DNA of 64,000 nucleotides from Litoditis marina (Eukaryota; Nematoda; Chromadorea; Rhabditida; Rhabditidae). Under the pieces are notes generated by a model that searched no databases, was not told where the DNA came from, and saw nothing but the letters and a program-made list of their open reading frames with translations. The stretch lies in assembly GCA_964036275.1 (NCBI GenBank), contig OZ038434.1, forward strand, positions 13,181,259-13,245,258, in the 5' to 3' direction. The position numbers and the translations under genes are program-made. Positions within the stretch are counted from its first letter, which is position 1; each line of letters begins with the position of its first letter. This document shows, one piece after another, positions 13,045 to 34,182 of this stretch.

Positions 13045-15369
13045 TGAGTCCGCCAATTATCATAATTCTTAGTGGTTATGTGTTTTGAAACGTTTATAGT
13101 TTGTTATCAAGAAATATTGGAGCTTCTATGTCATGTGGGAACGTTTTTATAGAGCGTTCAGTGTATCGCGTGCTAATATCAGACCATACTGTTTCTCGGA
13201 AATGCATGTACTGAACATTTTCATATTAGATTTCGTTATGAGTTTAATTCTGCGAATAGTTCATAAAAATTTAACACTCTTTCTCTGGGAATTGTAGTTT
13301 ATACGGTACACGTGTGAATGATCTGGTTCTTTTCGATCTTTAGTAGTGCGAAGTGCGTGATAGGATGACTGATAATTGTCCCTTTTACAGATATCGATTT
13401 CCGCCGTCTGTTTGTAATCAGTGTGACCGCGTGGAATAGTACGTGAGAGACGGCGACTAATGTTGATTGTTGTCCTGTCTACTATCTCTTTTCTCTCTTC
13501 TGACTACATGTGCACACTGTTTAAAAAGCCAACTTGTTTTCAAAGTGACTCACTTTGATAAGTTTTTCGTTTATGTTTTGGTAGAAAACAAATCCTAAAA
13601 AGCACAATGAAAACTAGTTAGTTTAAACTTCAGAGTCACCGACCTGCTTTAAGTGAATTCCAAACGGTTATTTTCACTCTATCTTGGCAATATTGTGAGA
13701 GGACGTGAGCTCTTTTGATTTGTGATTCGCGTTGTTGGAGTGTCATGAGAGCATTTCATAACACGCGTTTTCTGACCTTGCTGAAAATGTTTTCTTCGCT
13801 TTCGCTTGGAAAAACATTGCAGTACTGGTTTCTCGGAATTTCTGTAAATTATTTCGTTCGATAATTGCCCTTCTGTTCAATTGTTGTTTCACCCGTTTGC
13901 TGGAAGTCTCCATAGTTTAGTATTCAGTCATATTTTATTCTCCTTCATTAGGTGCCTTTTGTAATTTCCATTTCACCCGTTTGTATGTTCTACTCGTTCT
14001 GATATGTTCTGTGATACATAAGTCTCCTTTTGACTGTGGGCTTACTCCGTTGGGTCAATAAGTTTTGCTCACCTGGGCACAATTGTTATGTGTTTTGTAG
14101 TTTACTCCCGGCTAATATTTTGTATATCGCTTCTGTACAGGTTTTCGTTGTGCCCAGACTGCTTCACATTTTCCGTTCGTAATTTTGTCCATTCGAACAA
14201 CTTTGGAAAATTCTAGCCGTGAAACCCCTTCAAATGTATGTTAATTGTTCTGTTTCCTTTCTCTACTTGTTGCAAGTCTGATCATGGGTATAATTTAGGT
14301 ATATATAGTGCTGTTATTTTATAATAAATTATTTGTATGTAATAGTTTTTGGTTCTTTTCAAAAAGTGGAACTGCTCCGAATCGATTTTTCTGAAATACC
14401 TAGTTATTTGTAATTACATAGAAACTACTATAACTGCTTTTATAGTACTCATTGTTTCGTGGACTTCTACTGTAGTAGAAACCTATTGTATTCGAACTTT
14501 CAATAATATAATTTTATATAGAAACAACTGACTTCGAAGAAAAATTTCGAAGCCATTTTGATACCATAATGTCAAAATGTTAGAGGTTTCCGATAACTTC
14601 TAACGTGTAGGGCATAGCGGAAATTATGACTTCATACTGTATGTCCGCCCGTTCACGTATTTATGCAAATGACTACATACTATGGTCAATGGCTTCGAAT
14701 TACAATATTATAGTCAGCAACTATGACATTTTCGTAACTATAGTGGGGGTATGTGTTGTTGTTTTCCATTCAAGTGTTCCATATTGATTCTATCGTATGT
14801 CACATAGTGCCTGTTGATGTCGGTTTGTTAGAAAGTAAATACATATAATCGTGTTCTTTTTTTCGAAAGATTCATGTTCTGAGACCCAGAGACAACAAAA
14901 CTCGCAGGTTTCTTTATCCTAAATTGAAGATCTTTTGAACCTCTCGTCGTTCACTTATTCACTTGAATGTATTACACGGAAAATTGAACTAATTTCGTTA
15001 AGTTATGCCTCCCTGCTAAATGAGCAATGGAAGCTCACTTGATACGTTCAAGAATAATTGGTCAGGTTTTTATTTATTTACGTTTAAGCACTTTAAACGA
15101 CTCACACACATTACTTTCCGCTTCACTGCCACTTTTCGATTAATCTTGGTCAGTGATTGCTGACGCTGCAACTGAAAATTACTTTAAATTATAGTTTAGT
15201 TATGATTATAGGTGGTGGTGGATGTTTTAAAGTGTGCACTCAATGAAATCCGCCCTATTACACTCACAATTTTCTTTACGTTGCATTTTTTCAAAAGTTC
15301 CTCAACAGATTTACTTTGTATTTTAATCATTACGACTATTGCGAATACTGATCTGTTTCACGCGTTTTA
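13045..15369. other. dnj-7 3' region and intergenic DNA
   Basis: No coding exon is evident. The nearest clear AATAAA is at 14323-14328, so the 3' UTR could be long (about 1.3 kb) or end at an earlier non-canonical signal. The rest is AT-rich with no repeat I can define before the 1.1 kb element that starts at 15370. Confidence 0.4.
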
Positions 15370-16468
15370 TCGTGCGCAGCGCGGAGCGCTGCGCAGATTA
15401 GTTTTTGTTCAAAGGTCTGCAGACATTACAAAACAGATTATTACAATTTTCTTCAAAGTACGTCGACCATTTTCTTAGATTTTTGCATGAATCACTGAAG
15501 GGCAACACGTCTACAAGATACCAAGTTCACTTTCCATGTAGTTATTTATTGAGAGGAGTTAGAGGGCCCAACGTCTCGCAAAAATGGCTTCCGTGCGGGG
15601 CGGCGGCGCCGGCGCCGGCGACAAAAGTGTCCGCCTCCTCAAATCTTGGCATAGTTTCGCACAAAATTAACTTATTCCCAAAATTTTTACATTATTGAAA
15701 AGCTCTAAAAAAGTTGAGATATACGTATTTTCCAGGTATGTCTGAAATTTGAATATTACGTGTGAGAGAGCCGAAAATGGTCTCGCAAAAAATCATGGAT
15801 AGACCGGTTTCGTGAAAATAAAAATGAAAGAAGAGTTTAACGTGTAGTAGGAATCATTTTTCCAATGGAGATCTCATGACAGGCGGGTACAGCTTGGTTT
15901 TCATTCCTATTCACATGTCTGAATGGCGGATTGGATAAAAGCTCTATTTACGCACGGCTAACGGAGGTTCGATTCCTGCCTGGAGCACAAAATTTGCTAT
16001 CACTTGAACGAGGTTACAACTACACAAACGTTCTGAACTACGGCGCGGTTTAACATAAAATTCCTTGTTTAGATTATTGTTCAAAAATATCATTTTTATC
16101 AAAAATGACCGTTACTTCGTAACCATAGAAAAAGAGTTCAATTAGTATAAAAAACGAGTGTAAAGAAAGTAAAGATTAGTTTTGGATAAACATGTACAAG
16201 AAATATAAAAGACGTCCAATAAAAGTATTTTGAGGAAAATGCTAATCTCGCTTCTCTTGAAAACAACGGAGTATAAGCTAGACTATTGTGAGTCGCAGTC
16301 AGAAGTTTTCTTCCGGTAGCAAAAAACTCGGTATCCTTTTTTTGAATTCTCAAACCGAGCGAGACTAGACTTTTCCTCAAAATATTTTTATTGGACGTCT
16401 TTTATATTTCTTGTACATGTTTATCCAAAACTAATCTTTACTTTCTTTACACTCGTTTTTTATACTAA
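15370..16468. mobile_element. Helitron-like non-autonomous element, copy 1
   Basis: A near-identical block is found at 52832-53954. Both copies begin TC after an A and end CTAA before a T, with no target duplication, as expected for Helitron ends (5' TC, 3' CTRR, insertion between A and T). Internal parts in order: a short hairpin (GCGCAGCGC-gga-GCGCTGCGC) at 15374-15394; a GGC-rich triplet patch near 15600; a tRNA-like segment at 15917-15986; and a large terminal inverted repeat from about 16140 to the 3' end. No protein is encoded. The 330-bp terminal hairpin is far larger than the usual Helitron hairpin, so the class is an inference. Confidence 0.7.
15917..15986 (+). repeat. tRNA-Arg(ACG)-like module inside the 1.1 kb element
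   Basis: There is an A-box-like TGGCGGATTGGATAA and a B box GGTTCGATTCC about 30 nt later, with 'ttACGca' where the anticodon loop should be. The arms pair poorly, especially the acceptor stem, so this is a tRNA-derived relic and not a working tRNA. The same module is conserved in copy 2 at 53382-53450. Confidence 0.6.
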
Positions 16469-16469
16469 T
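16140..16469. repeat. Long inverted repeat, about 110-bp arms
   Basis: The left arm starts 'attagtataaaaaacgagtg' and runs through 'gacgtccaataaaagtattttgagg'. The right arm is its reverse complement, ending 'gttttttatactaat'. The arms are nearly perfect and the spacer is about 110 nt. The repeat forms the 3' end of the 1.1 kb element. Confidence 0.9.
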
Positions 16470-16802
16470 GTTACTATGTTCTAACCTGTATACCATTTTC
16501 GTAGATAACTAAATGGACCTCAAGTTTACGGTCTTTCATTTTTTGGAGAAGCTCACATTTTCTCGGTGGTTTAATCTGGGAAATTTGTTTTCTCACCGCG
16601 TGAGCAGTCCATTTAAAAGTGATGAGAACTATAGGGCCCTCTCTGAGAAAAGCGTTTGGTTCTATTCGTCAGTGTTTGTGGTTTGTTCTGTGTGCATTCG
16701 TAACATCGTAACGTTTCTTTTCCGAAATTGTGTCGGTTGGGACATCAAACTACAATTCAATCTCGGTCTCCCCTACATTGTCGGGTGAATTCTATATATA
16801 TG

Positions 16803-17047
16803 TAACCGGGTTTTTAGGTAACCGAACCCTTTTTTGGTAACCTTTTTTTCCGGTTACCTCAGTAGGTAACCGGATGGAAACCTAAATTAAAAACCGGGTA
16901 TCTGATTTTCTAAAGCAAAATGTGGTTTTTACCGTTAGTTTTACCGGTAACCGGATTTTAGTTTTAGGTTACTTCCAGGTTACCTACTCAGGTAACCTGA
17001 AAAAAAGGGTTACCAAAAAAGGGTTAGGTTACCTAAAAACCCGGTTA
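16803..17047. mobile_element. Palindromic MITE with GGTAACC-rich arms
   Basis: The ends are 'ACCGGGTTTTTAGGTAAC' and its reverse complement, bordered on both sides by TA. This suggests a Tc1/mariner-type 2-bp duplication. The interior is a series of GGTTACC-like palindromes. It sits between dnj-7 and the kinase gene. Confidence 0.7.
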
Positions 17048-17525
17048 GTTGTAGAATTGGCCACATTGTCGGACCAAAATGTTGTGATAAAATTTCAAGC
17101 ATAAGAATGACCTAAAATAGATAAATTGTTAATGGTGACATTCTCTCGGTCTGCATTTCTGAGGAATCTAATTAGTTTTTGATTTCCGAGTGAATACATT
17201 ATTCATGCACGAAAATGTTTCTTGTTAGCAGGTTGGGAATTAATTGAAACATATATTTATTGCTTTCTGTTTTTGTTTAATAGTTCTTAAATGTGGTTTT
17301 TGTTTGTAGAAAAAGGGAGGGGTTGAGAACTGAAGGGGGGGGGGTCAGATTTCAATAAAATTAAATGCACTGTGAAGAGAAAAAAATCAACTTCATTAAC
17401 TTACTCAACCTCAATCCAACCTCAATCCTCTTTACTTTTCATACATTCCCAAGCGTTTAACTGTATTCGTGTTTTACCATGTTCATCCCTTGTCAGCGAA
17501 TACGTCTGTGAACTGTTACTTTCAG

Positions 17526-17537
17526 CCCCCCCCCCCC
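17526..17537 (+). repeat. C12 homopolymer in the kinase 5' leader
   Basis: Twelve C follow directly after a TTTCAG acceptor and lie 12 nt before the kinase ATG, so the run would be in the mature 5' UTR if this acceptor is the trans-splice site. A G run of similar length lies upstream at about 17335-17344. Confidence 0.7.
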
Positions 17538-17549
17538 TCTGAATGAAGA

Positions 17550-25419
<7,870 letters not shown>

Positions 25420-27283
25420 GAGTCTATGTTGTTATATTATTGTACTGAATGAAATACAATCTCAAACGTTCTCTTGATCTCGGTGGTGCGGAATGAGCGC
25501 AAGAAGGGTTCTTAAGTTCAAGCGTAATATTAAAATGATTAAAATCTGGATGTTAAAGAGTTCATTGAAGAGAAATTCATTGAGCGTTGTAGTGCATACA
25601 ACTGTTTATACTTTTTATACATGTTTGCTCAACGAGATAGAAAAAGTGTACTATTCGATGGGACCATAGTGCATTATTTTCTATGTGATATTTCAATTTA
25701 TTTTCTCTTTTCTTGCACCGGATGCAACTTGAGTCCCGTGAACGTTTTGGTGCATTAACTCTATAATACTTAATATGAGTGGGCTGGTCTCGCAGTGTTT
25801 TGTTTTTTTGCAAAGAAACACAAATCATACATCAAACAGATGCTCGTTGGTCTTCCGAGACTACACTCGAGCAAATCTGAATAACATTTGAGAAACGTTC
25901 AGCTTTTCTCCATGTAATTCATGATTGTGGCTATAGTTGGGAAAATTTCCGAGAGCAATATTTACTTAACACTATATTTTCTTGTTTGCCGAATATAAAT
26001 TGCGTTCTTCAATCAAAATTTTGATCAACATTCGAATGGAGTTCACTGTTCTGTATTCATGATTGAGTTTTTCAGAGAGTTGTGAAACACATAATTCTTT
26101 CATATTTATTGCTATTGCACACATGGAAGTAGACCAAACAGGAGAAAAACAAAAAATCTCGGAACCGCGATACGCTCGATTTTCCACACGAACAAGAGCG
26201 CGTCCACGTCTGCAACGAGTGCGCAGTTCGTGTGAAAACCGCGCGCCAGCTGCTTACGCTCCAATCGATATACTGTAGTATGGCCACTAGAACTGGACAC
26301 CCGACACATTACTTAGAGGAGACCAGAAAGAAGTTTAAGTTATTGTCTGCCTCTCACATCATAAATGATCACTACGTGTTCTCTAATCATACTTTTGCGT
26401 TTTGTTAATTGCAAAATATAAAATAGAACTTCAACTGGTATCAGCGCTAAATCGATACGTATTTTCGCCGGTTGGTTAGCTGCTTTCAGTACGTAATACA
26501 ACTATGATCACACCCTAACTGGGTTGTTCCCAAATTCAACTTCTTCTTTTCTTTCTGGTCACCTCTGACGATAAAAAGGCACTAGAAGACTATATGCAAA
26601 TTGACACACTGATAAGGCGCGTCTGTTCACACATTTGAACTGACAAGCTGATGCGCAGACAAAAGGCGATGATACGCAGCCAAATGTGTGAACAAAGGAG
26701 CCGGTACTGGAGAATATACAACTACCAAAATGTTCCATCGGCTATATTACAAGAGGGTTCTGAATATATTATCACGACTGGTTCGCTACTGAAATACGCT
26801 AACTCTGAGAAGCGAAAATAAACATATTTCGGGTTTTCTGTACACAAAACGTAATTCAGCGGCGAACCAGTCGAAAAAACAATAAAAAGCGCGGAAACAA
26901 AATGTAAAGCAATCACAATCGATAATACTGGTATGTGAGAATGTAAATGCGAAAAATGCCTCCGTACGAGATAGAAGTGAATTAATGCACGATTGTAATA
27001 TACAATAACGTACAGTGTCTGGCAGATTGATTAGTAGCTGAAAATCAATAGCTCAAAAAAAGTGAGCCAAAAATATACGTTCTCAAATCTTTTGCAATCT
27101 GCCCATAAGCTCTTGAATAATGATAAGTCATTGCGTACATTGAGCGGAGTAGGAAAACCAATGGTTGCGAAATGGTATCGATTTTCCAGTTTTGGTTTTA
27201 AAGTTCCAGTTTTGGTATGGAAAATGGTTTCTCTACTCCCCTCTCCCAGAAACCTAAATCGATCCTGAACTTTGATCTCTGAT
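25420..27283. other. Intergenic region between the kinase and odd genes (tail-to-tail)
   Basis: No exon chain is supported. An AATGAA at about 25448 could be the kinase poly(A) signal. A 69-nt hairpin is annotated at 26625-26693. A moderately GC-rich patch lies at 26150-26260. No standard AATAAA is visible on the minus strand close to the odd stop, so its 3' end is undefined. Confidence 0.4.
26625..26693. repeat. Short hairpin with 12-bp perfect arms
   Basis: GTTCACACATTT at 26625-26636 is the exact reverse complement of AAATGTGTGAAC at 26682-26693. A weaker inner pairing involves 'gatgcgcag' and 'gatacgcag'-type direct repeats. It could be a MITE relic; nothing supports an RNA gene. Confidence 0.6.
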
Positions 27284-29589
<2,306 letters not shown>

Positions 29590-32500
29590 CTGGAAATTTG
29601 AGAGGTTGCGAAACTTTGATAATAAAATAGTTCGCGAGAAGAGTGTAATGTACAATTACCGGTTGAGAATAGAATTGAATGAAAACTGAACACATAGTAT
29701 TCACAGTAAGATCAAGAGAAAACTACCATATAGACACTGAGTGTGAGTAAGGTACAAAGTTGAATAAAATTAGAACATAACCATTTTCAAACAATTTCTC
29801 AGTCAAGTTTTTCGAAAAGTTGACATTCATTCACTGTTGACTTGCACCCTGTTTCGATTTTATTTCGGAATTCGGTTGCCGATCGAAGTATTCATTGCCC
29901 GCTGCCACTGATAGCGGTCACAAGACGGATACAGTACACCGTTTGGGTATTATCGACTTATTTCCAAATATCTAGGTAGTAGGAAAGTGCAAAGGTACGG
30001 TAGAAAAATCAAAGTTACACTGAGAGCGTAGTATGTAGGAAATGAACTGCGTTATAGCAAAGTGTTAAAGTAAATGTTTTGATTCCCAAAATAGACTAAA
30101 TGGTTTACATAACAATGGAAAGTAGAACTGAAAAAAAGTGAATATCTCTTAACTTTCCTGTTGCTGTTCTGCTGTTCTGGGCTAAACCTTTACCTGAAAA
30201 CCTCGTCCTTCAAATACCTGTATTACCAGAAAAAGTGCAGACAGTGACTGTAATTGAGGTTTAAATAGTTGAGCGAGCGCTAGCATCCTTTGGCAACTCT
30301 CGCAGTTGTGAAGAACGCGCGAAAAAGCTGGGTTTTTGTCCGCGCACTCAACCGATTCAGCAGCTGTCCCACAAAAACGACAGTACAGAAGCTGGCCGGT
30401 TAATTCAACTGACCGAAATAGCGCTTTACACATTCTGGAGATACAAAATCCAGATTGGTTCATTTCTAAACTAAAATTTATAGAAAAAAATGCGTTTATT
30501 CCGATTTTATAGTGTATTTCTGCTCCGTTTCCTACACGTGAATACTCACGTGAGACACGTGTGGTAGATAGTTTTGATATAAAGTAGTCTTTTTGTATTT
30601 GTATGAATTACAGTACCCCTAATCGGCTGCCGCTATTTGCCGAACAGTCTACATGGCGGCGTCGACACCTAGGGATCAACGCATCGAGAGAGTGTGCGAA
30701 TGGAGAGGGTACCAGAGAGACAGATAAAGTGCAAGTTGCGACCATTCTGCTTGATGTCATGAACTTATTTTAGGTGTTCGGCATGAGAGAGAGGGAGTGA
30801 GAGAGAGAGAAAAGGAAGAGAGAGAAAGTGGATGTCAAGAAGGGTAAAGTGATGAAAAATGCTTCTCTTTCATACGGGAGCTGGCAACTAGTTCTGGCTG
30901 TTTTCGTAAGTTTGTTCTGTCATTATTAACTATGATTTTCGGTTCCAATTCCCGAACAAATTAACTTCATGTCAGGAATTGAACCGAGTCTGAAAGTCGG
31001 CAGAAATTTGTGGTTTGCGCCTGGAAGCAGTATAGAGTGTGGTACGACACGACACATATTAAACATCCAGACCGTCTAAGCTATAGAGAAAGAGAGGAAG
31101 AGTGGGCAAGACTGTTGGAGATGGAAAAATAGAGGTGCAAACATCCAGACCGTTAGGTACTCGAGAAGGGCTGTATAACTGTTAATCGTAAAGATTACCC
31201 GGCGGTAAGTGAATCATAAACGCTATTCCCAAATTTTGATGGGCGTCGGTGTCTTTTCAGAGTGTGATAAGCGATCGCCTGAAAACACACAGTGGGTACT
31301 AAAATTGCGTAGCTTCTGTACAGATGAAAGGCGGCCGACAGCCCCCGGGGCAGGGCGGGGGAAACCGTGTTTGGTCCCACCGCGGGGGAACGCGGGGATA
31401 CTATCTAGAACTAGTGACGATGTGATACAGTAACTGTTTCACTTTTTTGATGAACTGTCTGCGCCACTTTATTCATGGATGTAACTTACTGTTGTCCGCT
31501 AAATACCCCTAACTAGTGAAACGCGAGATTCAGCAACATAATATCGTTAAAGTTATGTTCTATCCATAAACGTCAATTCTCATGCTGTGAAACGTTGTCT
31601 TACTGTATCGCCATCAACTTTTATATTTTTGCCCAAGCACAGCGAAACGCATCAAAATGTTCAATGGGGCAGTTCTGCTTGGTACAAGAGTTAATGACCA
31701 CGTTTTGTGGTTTTAGATGTATCTCATTCTGGAGTATTAGTCGATGGTGTTGTCACATCTGAACTGGGGTAGTGTTTTCAAACTTCTGAGGTGGTAGACT
31801 AAAAAGAGTGGCAAAGAACTGCTTAGACAAAACGATTTCGGAACTACTGTACCCTATCAATCGATATTCTGAATACTGAATACTTATGATTTTCCTAGCA
31901 TCTGGAAGGATCATATGTGGCTCGCCGTTTCTCGCCCAATTCTCGAATCAGTCAAAAATCAATTTGTTTGGCAACAGAAAAGCGGCGGCGGTAGGCTCGA
32001 ATTCGGGCATTAATGTCCCATTTTCTATGCGCTTCAATGTGTGAAAAGGAGCACAATATACGTCGTAAAGTGGGCGTCCGACGCCACCAGAACCGATTTT
32101 AGCGCGAACGAAGAAATTTGGAATAAAAATAGGTCTCAGGGGTGTTTGGTTGGTTTTACGCTCAAACGTTACTAGACTTCTGCATGAGAGTGCACTTTTT
32201 CTTTTCTCCCGAACTTCATGTCCCAATGACCAAGGTACGAAAAGACTGCTCTGACTTGTATTTGAAACCGAACTCTGATGAAACTGACACTTTTATTAAC
32301 TGATCATCTAACTCATTATTTTGTTATCTCCAATTTCATCACAATGAAACAGACCAGCCGGGTTCGGCTAGTCGTTACGATGTGCTTAATGAAAAAATAT
32401 TCTCGCTCGACGTGCAGTTACATACTTTCAAACAAGTCCAGTGTGATACAGGATTAAACAAAAAATAATACCCGTGCCTAACGTTATAGAATATCCTACA

Positions 32501-33931
32501 ACCTCGTCAGAAGTTCACAGGATATTTCTCGTGAGAAGTTCATGAACGGCTCACAAACTCACCAACTTTCGATGCTGTATGTAGTACAGCCACAGATATA
32601 CGCTCATAAGAAATTGGTGAGATATTTGTCATGAGGTTTACTCAAAATTTCTACCGTTCCTGGATGTTTAGAAATTCAAAGATCTCCGATAGAAACAAAC
32701 ATCTAATCTGACACGATGATGGTGACGCTAGTCGTTATAGGATTCCAAGCTGGATTTAGTTCAGATATCCTGGGAGTGTACAGTGGATTTCACTAATTTT
32801 TTAGTTAGTTTTAGTGCTATCAAGATGAATACATCAGAGCTCAGAAGTGGGTGATTGAAAACAGCAGAGTACTCAATTCATTCACGTTTTATTCGCGTAA
32901 GTATAAAAAAAAGTCATGAGAAAAAATGTAAGAAAGTTAACATAGTCGAAAGCAGAAAGGAAAGGAAAGAGGATAAGAAAGCAATACAAGAGAAACTAAC
33001 TGAACAGTAAGTTAGACAGAAAGATGCTCCAAATATTTTCGAGATATCTACAGTAGTGAATGATCGGCTGGCCCGGTTCACACAGTAGAATGATAGTGGG
33101 TGGCTGCCGCGCGCGCCACCGGCGGACCGCCCACTTTCGGGGGATACGGTAGGCGGGAGGGCGGGCGATGCGCAATAAATGGGCAGAGAATGGGGGTAGG
33201 AACTACTATAGAACATGAATGGGACTGAGTTGTAGTTTGGTGTGTGTGAACAACGGTATTTTAGATCCAACTATAAACAAAGCCCAACATCACAACATGT
33301 ACGTTTTAGCCATTCTTTTCTGTAGCGGCCCCTATAAGTACCTTCAAAGATACTTTTTTGAGTGTTCTGAAGGGATACTATAACGAGAACGAAATGAATT
33401 GAGAACCAGAGAAGTACGAAGTATATGTTTCTTGAAATTGCTTGTAATGATTAGCTAAACGTCTACGCTCAGCAACTTGTGTCGAGAAGTGAACAATTTG
33501 AAACAGAAACAGTTTTCTGTATGTTCAGTTCTTTTTAGTTTCATGTGACAAGCCGAGATGGCATGCTTACTAGTCGTTGCAACATTCACACGATCAGGCT
33601 GCGTTAGTTCATCGCCAAAGTTGGCTGCCGCTGGCTCCCTACGTCTTTTCAAGTGCCCTTAAAGGACGGAAAATTCCGCTCAAAGTCGCGACACAAACAG
33701 GGGTAAGCGGAACACTGAGAAAAACATGAACATTGATTGTCTTACAAGTGTTGCCCTACTTTTGTGGACATTCACTGATTGCGGTATCAAGCTCAACTTT
33801 CTAATTCCCAAGGAGTGTTTCCTATTGGTAACGAGAATTCACAATAAAGGTAGAGAGAACTACTATTTTCGAATCACTAACGGGAAAGTGCGTAGGGAGC
33901 ATCATTCATATGTATAAACGAAACGCTATAT

Positions 33932-33939
<8 letters not shown>

Positions 33940-33963
<24 letters not shown>

Positions 33964-33992
33964 GATATATATATATATATATATAGATAGAT

Positions 33993-34073
<81 letters not shown>

Positions 34074-34090
34074 TAGATAGATAGATATAT
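33940..34090. repeat. (AT)n microsatellite with GATA interruptions
   Basis: A run of TA dinucleotides interrupted by 'gata' or 'tagatagatagata' blocks. It abuts the hairpin at 34089-34182. Confidence 0.95.
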
Positions 34091-34182
34091 ATGAATGCCC
34101 AGTAAAAGATGAACTCAAAAATCGTCTTGAATCAGGGTCGAAACGATTTTCGGAGTTCATCTTTTACTGAGCACATTCATAT
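34089..34182. repeat. Long near-perfect hairpin, about 38-bp stem
   Basis: The left arm 'atatgaatgcccagtaaa', then 'agatgaactc', and the right arm 'gagttcatct', then 'tttactgagcacattcatat', are reverse complements with two mismatches. The pairing continues inward through 'aaaaatcgt' and 'acgatttt' to a loop of about 16 nt. It could be a MITE or a hairpin-forming transcript. It does not match a miRNA I know. Confidence 0.75.

Noticed and set aside
33939..34160. Tyr/Ile repeat ORF on the minus strand
   Set aside because: It is the (AT)n/GATA microsatellite read through.
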